Source: DASQFQ01 sp038238015
GTDB lineage: Bacteria; Actinomycetota; Thermoleophilia; Solirubrobacterales; Solirubrobacteraceae
Direction of reading: 5' to 3'
Assembly (NCBI GenBank): GCA_038238015.1
Contig: JBBRYA010000011.1
Coordinates: forward strand, 1-64,000
DNA: 64,000 nt
The notes under the pieces are model-generated. The model searched no databases. It was not told where the DNA came from and was given only the letters and a program-made list of their open reading frames with translations. This document shows positions 58,957 through 64,000 of this stretch, piece by piece. Made by a program: the position numbers and the translations under genes. Position 1 is the stretch's first letter. The number at the start of each line of letters is the position of its first letter.

Positions 58957-59063
58957 TCGGGACGGGATGGCGGCTCGAGAGCCAGGAAAGCCGGTATGGA
59001 GCCAAAGTTGTCGGTCTCAGCGGCGTCGCACTTGCCACTATTTCGCGGCATCTCGCGGGGGTT

Positions 59064-59081
59064 TAGACACTCAATAGACAC
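59064..59081. repeat. TAGACAC direct repeat, 11-bp period
   Basis: Two copies of TAGACAC separated by TCAA, about 110 bp inside the island from the att core. The spacing of one helical turn suits a protein-binding site, for example arm-type integrase or excisionase sites. Confidence 0.4.
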
Positions 59082-59110
59082 CGAGGCGTCTGCGAACCCC
59101 CCCCAGAGTC

Positions 59111-59190
59111 GGTCCGCCGAACCGGGTGAATCGAACCCCGACACGCGGATTATGATTCCGCTGCGCTTTGGCTCTAGAGCTAGGTTTGAG
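59111..59190 (-). pseudogene. degenerate tRNA-Met(CAT)-like sequence
   Basis: A perfect anticodon arm (GCGGA, loop ATCATAA, TCCGC; anticodon CAT, with T33 and A37), a variable loop GTGTC and a TTCGATT T-loop are present. The T-stem has two mismatches and the D-arm has collapsed to AGCTCTAGAGC, so it is probably non-functional. It may be a relic of an element-borne tRNA. Confidence 0.45.
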
Positions 59191-59353
59191 GGGTCTGGGG
59201 GTCACGAAAGGGACGTGTCCGTGCGACGCCCTGAGGTGAGGGATCACCCAGACGGTGCAGGGCGGCGAGGCCGTGGCCATCGGGTGCCGCCGCCCATCGA
59301 TGGGCATCGACCGAGGCGTCTTGGGCGTCAGCGTCGCCGCGTCCGACGGCGAA

Positions 59354-59359
59354 TATGGT
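59354..59359 (+). promoter_or_regulatory. -10 box TATGGT of the SEFIR gene
   Basis: TATGGT ends 7 nt before GTG 59367, and includes the alternative ATG 59355; this favours the GTG as a leaderless start. Confidence 0.4.
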
Positions 59360-59366
59360 CAGACCC

Positions 59367-60974
59367 GTGTCCTCAGTCTTTGCTTCCTGGGCCCATAGCG
59401 ACCCCACCTGGTCAGATGAACGTGCTCGTGAGTGGCAGCAGGAGGTTTCGTCCTTTGTCACCGTCCTGCGGTCGCTCGGCATCGACGTCGATATCGATCT
59501 GTACCACCTGCACGATCGAACGGTGGATTGGACTCGCTGGGGTCCGGCCAAAGTACAGGCGTCCGAGATAGTGCTCGGCATTGTCAGTCCGGCCTGGCGT
59601 GCGCGCCTAGAAGGACACCATGTCTCCACCGAAGGCGCCGGGGCTGTCGCTGAAGCGGACGTGCTGCTCGGCACCTTCGGCCGCGACCAGAAGGAGTTGC
59701 GAAGCAAGCTCGTGCTCGTTGTGCTCCCATCGATGCGCGGGGCGGACGCCATCCCCGACCGATTCCATGGCGTCGCACGGGTAGCGCTTGATGAGCTCTC
59801 CCAGGCGAGCCTCACCCCGTTGCTACACCTGCTACTCCGTGTGCCGCTTCACGAGGTCCCGCCCCTCGGAACTTTGCCCGACCTCGTGCCGGTGACCGAC
59901 CCGGCCCCGGGTCCCGCTCCGGCCGATCAGCAGGAAGGGGGCGACGTTGCCAAGACCGGGGCTGGTATGCAGCTCCGCTTGCTCGACCAACGTATCGGCG
60001 TGCTCCGCGAGACGCTCTCGCGCCTGCCCGCTCCTGAGGCGGGCGAGGGTGCAGAGAACCGGGCGTGGACACAACTAAGCAGTCAATTGGCCGCCTTGGA
60101 GGAGGAGCGTTACCGCGGCGGTGAGAGCGCCGGCAGTCTGCCGACTGCAACAACATCAACATTGACACCGCCTGAGGTTGCTGGCAAGCCCCTCGGCGCT
60201 TCGCTGGGACCGCGGACAACCCGGCAGGTCCTTGATCTCGCACTCCCAACGCCAGGTGGACCTGAGCACTGGATGCTCTACGACGGCATGATGTTGCTTC
60301 AGCTCGTGGTCGCGCCGGTGCCCGCCGACGTACGACATCCCGCTGCCGCTGAGCCACGCGAGGAGCTCGAGGCGGCCGTGCGCCGAGGCGCTCAGGTCGC
60401 CGACGCCTGGCCACACGGCGTCAGCCTGCTGTTGAGTCGTCTGCAGCGTGGTTGGAGTGCTAGCGCCCCGCACGTGTGGGGCGCGGGTCGCTCATCGACC
60501 GATCCCACCTCGCTGGCCGCGCGGCCGACCGCGGCGGCCACCTTCTCGACGAGGACTGGCGTCCTGACGGTCGATCGCACTTGGCCCACCGGGGTAGTGG
60601 ACCACCGCGGCCAGTTGGTCTACCACGCGGCTCGCGAGCCGGAGGTAGCGGCGGAGCTGCTGGTCTCATTGCGCATGGGCGCGTCTCTTGTCTCCTCCCT
60701 GCCCGGCCTCGCAGCGGTTGATGTCGCGATCATGATCGGCGCCGCGCCGTCCGGTCGCCTTGTCTCGTCAGAGCGCGCCGTAACGGGCGGCCGCTTCGGC
60801 GAGCCTTTCGAGGGCATCGAACCCGCGGCCGAGGTGCCCTCACATCACACCGATGGCGATCGCTTCAGTCTCGACGAACTGCGCGATCCCTACCGCGCCG
60901 CCGGGGCGCTGATCGGTCCGTGGTTGAGCATGTTCAGGGCCGACGACCTGTTGCGCAGGTTGCGCGACGAGTAG
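59367..60974 (+). CDS. SEFIR/TIR-like domain defence protein
   Basis: A 535-residue protein. Residues 1-130 form a SEFIR domain: SSVFASWAHSDPTWSDERA, LRSLGIDVDIDLYHLHDRTV, WTRWGPAKVQASEIVLGIVSP. SEFIR/TIR domains in bacteria are NAD-consuming or signalling effectors in antiphage systems. Residues 170-240 are a coiled-coil linker (LRLLDQRIGVLRETLSRLP). The C-terminal 270 residues are an unrecognised, mostly beta/alpha domain (WMLYDGMMLLQLVVAPVP, VLTVDRTWPTGVVDHRGQLVY) that could sense infection. ATG 59355 is the alternative start. Codon use is less GC3-biased than the chromosome. Confidence 0.85.
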   Translation: MSSVFASWAHSDPTWSDERAREWQQEVSSFVTVLRSLGIDVDIDLYHLHDRTVDWTRWGPAKVQASEIVLGIVSPAWRARLEGHHVSTEGAGAVAEADVLLGTFGRDQKELRSKLVLVVLPSMRGADAIPDRFHGVARVALDELSQASLTPLLHLLLRVPLHEVPPLGTLPDLVPVTDPAPGPAPADQQEGGDVAKTGAGMQLRLLDQRIGVLRETLSRLPAPEAGEGAENRAWTQLSSQLAALEEERYRGGESAGSLPTATTSTLTPPEVAGKPLGASLGPRTTRQVLDLALPTPGGPEHWMLYDGMMLLQLVVAPVPADVRHPAAAEPREELEAAVRRGAQVADAWPHGVSLLLSRLQRGWSASAPHVWGAGRSSTDPTSLAARPTAAATFSTRTGVLTVDRTWPTGVVDHRGQLVYHAAREPEVAAELLVSLRMGASLVSSLPGLAAVDVAIMIGAAPSGRLVSSERAVTGGRFGEPFEGIEPAAEVPSHHTDGDRFSLDELRDPYRAAGALIGPWLSMFRADDLLRRLRDE

Positions 60975-60992
60975 CTGCGCGGCCATCGCTTC

Positions 60993-61160
60993 CTATTTCT
61001 TCGGGCGGCTGTCGCGGGCCGTCGTTCTTGGTGTGGATCGCGCGCTGCTCTGCTTTGCGTACCGTCCAGTGACTGCGGACCTGCTCGTCCACCCGGAACC
61101 GGACTTGACGCGACTGCTGGCGCGTTTGATGGCTTGATTACGTGCGTTCTTGTCCGCCAT
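60993..61160 (-). CDS. 55-residue basic SAVTGRY small protein
   Basis: Starts inside the last codons of the deaminase gene (23-nt overlap in another frame) and is preceded by a perfect AAGGAGG 6 nt before the ATG. The basic N terminus MADKNARNQAIKRASSRVKS is followed by SRSAVTGRYAKQSSARSTPRTT, matching the frameshifted gene at 63081-63231 (SAITGRY...PRTT). Tiny proteins with SAxTGRYxxxxTxxxxPxTT are widespread but uncharacterised. Its place suggests translational coupling to the deaminase, as a partner or antitoxin. Confidence 0.75.
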   Translation of the reverse strand: MADKNARNQAIKRASSRVKSGSGWTSRSAVTGRYAKQSSARSTPRTTARDSRPKK

Positions 61161-62862
61161 TGGCGTCCTCCTTTTTGATTGGTGCGTCCTCTGACTGCTG
61201 CTCAGCCGCTGCCAGGGCCTCCTTGGAAGCGAAGTCGTTGGCTACCTCCTCCGACTGCTCGTGGGCCGTGGTGAGTTCGCCGAAGTGCTCGAGCGCAAGC
61301 AGTTCCTTCGCGCGGTATCCGGGTAGCTCCGGTCGGAACTGCTCGAGCCGGACATCTACGAAGACCGGTAGGGCTTTGGTTGGCTCAAACGGAGCTTTCG
61401 AGCCGGCCGCGTTCTTCCGGGGCGTATGCCCCAATCGTTCTCGCGCGGCGGCGTCGAACATCTGCAGATACCGCCGGGGAGCGACACCTACAAACGGCTC
61501 AAATGCGACTCGACCTGCGGCATTGGACTGTGCAATTGCAAGCGACTCGGGGTGCAGGTCCTCCGCGCGGCTCTTCGTATAGGGCTCGATGAAAACCACG
61601 CGGGTGATGCCAGCCCCGATTACGTGTCGGGCGCAGTTGTGGCACGGGAATGTCGTCGTGTACAGCGTCGCGTCCGTTACTGGGACACCACGTCGGGCTG
61701 CGTCGAGCAGTGCATTCATCTCGGCGTGAACCGCTCGCCCGAACTCGGTGAGGTCTCTTAGCCCACCTGCGCGGAGGGCCGACGGCGCCCTGCTCAGCAA
61801 AGCATCTCGCGCCGAATCGAGCGTGCCTCTGGCTGGTGGAGCGGCTCCTAGTTCCTCCACGACGTCGTCCACTGCACGAGCCAAGGACGCGGTGAGCGCC
61901 TCGGCCAGTTCATCGAGGTGTTTGCGATTCGTGTCCTGGTCGCCAACCTCGAAGTCACGGTTGCCCGCACCGTCCTCCTCCCAATGGGACCCACCACGGA
62001 ATTTCGGGACCTCGTTGGTTCCAACCGCGATGACAGATCCGTCTTGGGTCGTCACGGCGGCGCCGACCTGTCGCCCGAACTCCGCGGATCTCACGGCGGC
62101 TCCCGCCGCTTGGAACTGGCCATGCTCATCGCGTGTGGGCGTTCTGAAAGGCGCCCCGAACAAGATCTCCATCGTCCTTGCGAGATCTTCGCGCGCGACA
62201 ACGTCCGACCAGGCGCGGACGAAGAAGTCCGCCCGGTGGAAGGTCCCGCTCACGTCCTGCCCGCCGACCTCCTCTTCCTTTCTGTCACGCAAGATCAGAG
62301 CCTCGGGCTGATGAACCCAGGTAGCTCTATCCGAGTTCTGCCTTGACCGTTGAATCCGCTCGCCCAGATGCTGTAGGCGCTTGTCGTCTGGGCTGTATGC
62401 GCCGATCGTGATCAGCCGGGAGCCGTAGACCGCCCGCAGGGTCTCTAGCTCGTGCGGCGTCTTCAAGGAGCGCAGGATGAAGGCGTGCCGCTCGAGATTG
62501 GCGGGCTCAGTCTCTCCCGGACAGGTCTCTACAACCGACCCTGCCTTCTCCTCTCGGGTCGCCACGATGTCGCTGATTGCGTTGAGGGCGAGCGCGTCGT
62601 CGCGCTCCCACTTCTGCCGCAGCTTGTCGCCCTCGTCCATGGCCTTCCAAAGCGACTCGTCGAATGGGTCCTGTCGGAAATCTTCGTCTGCTTGCTCCGC
62701 TAGATAGTCGCTGAAGCGGAGGATGTCCGACTCGTAGTCGTATGCGGCTAGCGCGGTTGCGACCTCGTCCGCGACCATGCCAACATCGGTGCCCACGGCG
62801 GCGACGAGGGCGATCACGAGCTCCGAGTGAGTGGGCGCCTGGTCGTTCCCTGTAGTTGCCAC
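61138..62862 (-). CDS. AvcD-like two-domain deoxycytidylate deaminase
   Basis: A 574-residue protein with the layout of AvcD-type antiphage enzymes: an N-terminal P-loop-like domain (about 14-240; ELVIALVAAVGTDVG is degenerate, lacking the Walker Lys) and a C-terminal dCMP deaminase (about 255-475). Zinc and catalytic residues are present: His379-Ala-Glu381 in AVHAEMNALLDAARRG and Cys407/Cys410 in PCHNCARHVI. A 110-residue insert separates the first strand from HAE. The last 100 residues are acidic and helical. AvcD depletes dC nucleotides during infection and is held in check by an sRNA (AvcI) in Vibrio; this role is inferred. GTG start. Confidence 0.85.
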   Translation of the reverse strand: MATTGNDQAPTHSELVIALVAAVGTDVGMVADEVATALAAYDYESDILRFSDYLAEQADEDFRQDPFDESLWKAMDEGDKLRQKWERDDALALNAISDIVATREEKAGSVVETCPGETEPANLERHAFILRSLKTPHELETLRAVYGSRLITIGAYSPDDKRLQHLGERIQRSRQNSDRATWVHQPEALILRDRKEEEVGGQDVSGTFHRADFFVRAWSDVVAREDLARTMEILFGAPFRTPTRDEHGQFQAAGAAVRSAEFGRQVGAAVTTQDGSVIAVGTNEVPKFRGGSHWEEDGAGNRDFEVGDQDTNRKHLDELAEALTASLARAVDDVVEELGAAPPARGTLDSARDALLSRAPSALRAGGLRDLTEFGRAVHAEMNALLDAARRGVPVTDATLYTTTFPCHNCARHVIGAGITRVVFIEPYTKSRAEDLHPESLAIAQSNAAGRVAFEPFVGVAPRRYLQMFDAAARERLGHTPRKNAAGSKAPFEPTKALPVFVDVRLEQFRPELPGYRAKELLALEHFGELTTAHEQSEEVANDFASKEALAAAEQQSEDAPIKKEDANGGQERT

Positions 62863-63080
62863 GACTCATCGATGTAATCAGCAATGCCGGACAGCACCGA
62901 CACGCGATGGCCGAGGTCCGCGGCTCGCTCACTCGATCTGGCGTGGTCGCCAAGACCCGCCGCCGGAGGGAGCCGCACGCGGGGCGGATTGCCCGTTCCG
63001 CAAGGGTTCCGTCCGAACGACGAGAATAAGATGCGGAACGCCGGGGGGATGAGGGTCCCGCCGGCGCTCCATGGGAAGGG
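62863..63080 (-). other. 218-nt non-coding leader upstream of the deaminase; candidate regulatory RNA
   Basis: No reading frame with coding character. A minus-strand TTATTC near 63028 could start a transcript of about 160 nt reaching the deaminase GTG. In Vibrio the AvcI RNA antitoxin is encoded directly upstream of avcD, so this is where an equivalent would lie. No sequence match to AvcI is claimed. Confidence 0.3.
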
Positions 63081-63231
63081 CTATTTGCCCTTCTTCCTCG
63101 ACTCGTTGACCGTCGTCCTCGGATGACTTCTGACGGTCGACTGCCTCACGTAGCGACCGGTGATCGCTGAGCGGCCCTGCTTGCCAGAACCGCTTGTGCG
63201 ACCACTGCCGCTGCTTCTTCTTGGCTGCCAT
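63081..63231 (-). pseudogene. SAITGRY small protein gene with one-base frameshift
   Basis: ATG 63231, with AAGGGGG 10 nt or so upstream, opens MAAKK, but the AAGAAGAAG run then puts translation out of phase. Removing one A gives a 49-residue protein: MAAKKSSGSGRTSGSG, then KQGRSAITGRYVRQS and HPRTTVNESRKKGK, ending at the stop at 63081. It aligns clearly with the intact copy at 60993-61160. It could be a true mutation or a sequencing error. Confidence 0.65.
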
Positions 63232-63627
63232 GTGTGTTTCCACCCCCTTTCTGGGTGGTCTACGTGAGTCGGCTGTCTCCGACCCATCACCAAGTGAAAT
63301 GACCACCCCGGACAGACTCGCGGGCGAGGTCCACTTCAAGCCGTCGCAGTGAGGCCAAATCAGCCGTCGTTCTCAGAATCGGGCCTAACGCCCTTGGGGG
63401 CGTTGAAGGTCGGCTCGAAGCCGGCGATTCGCGTCTTCAGCGGCCATCGCTCGCCAAAGCAGTGCGCTCCATTGTGATGGTCGTGGCCGACGCGAGATAT
63501 TTGACCTGCCCTCAATGGCCTCCCCGGCGAGCCCGGGCTGGTCGGCTGGCCTCTGGGCCGTTTGCCGTTCCCCAGCAGCGAGCGATGCGTCGATCTATTC
63601 TGCCGACGTATCGGGCAAGATCACTAC
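63232..63627. other. intergenic stretch in the island
   Basis: No gene supported. It includes a hairpin CCACCC (63240-63245) / GGGTGG (63253-63258), which would fold over the ribosome site of the small gene, and a perfect 7-bp stem AACGCCC/GGGCGTT with loop TTGG (63387-63404). A TTG at 63562 is in frame with the following methyltransferase. Confidence 0.5.
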
Positions 63628-64000
63628 GTGCGCGCTCCCGGCCCGACTGTTGAACGTACGCTTGCCGGCGACAGCCAGGAGCAGATCAAGACCCGTGCGC
63701 GAGTTCGTGATCTTGCTGAGGTCTACACGCATCAGCGTGAGGTCGACGCGATGCTCGACCTCATCCCTGACATGTTTCCTGGGACTCTCGCGGCGGTCGA
63801 GTTGAAATTTCTCGAGCCCGCTTGCGGATCCGGCAACTTCTTGGTTGAGGTCCTACGACGGAAGCTCGAGCCGATCCGCTTTTCGGGGCTGGCCGATCCG
63901 GAGCTATACGAACACTGGCTCGTGCGTGCCACGGCGTCTGTCTACGGCGTCGACATCTGCGAGGAGAACGTCTTTCAGACAAGACAGCGTCTGCTGGAGG
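63628..64000 (+). CDS. N6-adenine DNA methyltransferase, 3' truncated by window edge
   Basis: The visible 124 codons run RARVRDLAEVYTHQREVDAM, then LKFLEPACGSGNFLVEVLRR (the SAM motif I) and ASVYGVDICEENVFQTRQRL. This is the N-terminal part of a gamma-class amino-methyltransferase such as those of restriction, BREX or DISARM-type systems; the NPPY motif lies beyond the window. GTG 63628 is the assumed start; TTG 63562 is also open. It is rightward and divergent from the deaminase cluster. Confidence 0.8.
   Translation, partial: MRAPGPTVERTLAGDSQEQIKTRARVRDLAEVYTHQREVDAMLDLIPDMFPGTLAAVELKFLEPACGSGNFLVEVLRRKLEPIRFSGLADPELYEHWLVRATASVYGVDICEENVFQTRQRLLE

Larger units (their letters stand above)
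58957..59366. other. non-coding left edge of the island
   Basis: No convincing gene. It holds a TAGACAC direct repeat, a run of eight C (59097-59104), and a tRNA-like sequence. A leftward reading frame through the tRNA remnant (GRGFESLHPL) is the well-known artefact of translating tRNA 3' ends. Confidence 0.6.

Noticed and set aside
59097..59104. Run of eight C
   Set aside because: A homopolymer in a non-coding edge; no phase-variable gene is attached.
58860..59144. Leftward frame containing GRGFESLHPL
   Set aside because: This string is the typical false translation of a tRNA 3' end; it supports the tRNA remnant, not a protein.
63462..63805. Two short plus-strand frames before the methyltransferase
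   Set aside because: Ser/Arg-rich products out of frame with the methyltransferase, without a ribosome site or similarity.

Overview
The window is very GC-rich, densely coding bacterial DNA. Genes are packed with 1-14 nt overlaps, and GTG, TTG and apparently CTG starts are common. The core gene order (rpmB, recG, rsmD, coaD, yceD, rpmF, plsX, acpP, rnc, smc, ftsY, ffh, rpsP, khpA, rimM, trmD, rplS, lepB, rnhB, yraN, comM, dprA, xerD, sigma factor) is that of an actinomycete-type chromosome. A deep branch such as Thermoleophilia/Solirubrobacterales is my best guess; this is inference from gene content and composition, with no database search.

Layout. 1-12250: end of riboflavin synthesis (ribA, ribH), two small-molecule methyltransferases, a PknB-like kinase, L28, a FakA/DAK2 protein, recG-rsmD-coaD, a CAP lipoprotein and an ABC-2 exporter. 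12251-19156: an inverted repeat, a coiled-coil protein with a nuclease-like core, a divergent acylphosphatase/macrodomain pair, an acyl-CoA ligase, yceD and a GGDEF-EAL protein. 19190-24671: L32, plsX, acpP, rnc and smc. 24743-26452: an unusual glycine-triplet/cysteine-ladder protein and three leftward genes (two membrane proteins, one acetyltransferase). 26474-33937: protein targeting and ribosome maturation. 33934-39176: a methyltransferase, an HTH/Clp-N pair with a clear operator, the yraN-comM-dprA DNA uptake set and thiD. 39184-46474: two small unknowns, ilvD, a hydrolase, a nucleotidase, an acyltransferase, an SDR protein and an L,D-transpeptidase. 46462-52659: xerD, a WhiG/FliA-like sigma factor, an EF-G paralogue, an RNase HI-like protein and tryptophan 2,3-dioxygenase. 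52661-58850: a more decayed stretch with a deleted glutamine amidotransferase, a frameshifted cytochrome, a histone-like protein, a beta-propeller lipoprotein, a membrane glycosyltransferase and an MBL hydrolase.

At about 58915 the chromosome ends in a 3' tRNA remnant, the usual scar of an integrated element. To the right, base composition is more mixed and the genes look like a defence island: a SEFIR-domain protein, an AvcD-like two-domain deoxycytidylate deaminase flanked by two copies of a tiny basic SA[IV]TGRY protein (one frameshifted), and the start of an N6-adenine DNA methyltransferase cut by the window end.

Two genome-wide expression features stand out. A TANNNT -10 hexamer lies 6-11 nt before many start codons, which implies leaderless mRNAs; at two loci a symmetric TACCGTA serves both directions. 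At least four genes (2425 minus, rnc, rimM and the sigma factor) have no ATG, GTG or TTG upstream of their conserved N terminus and probably start at CTG.
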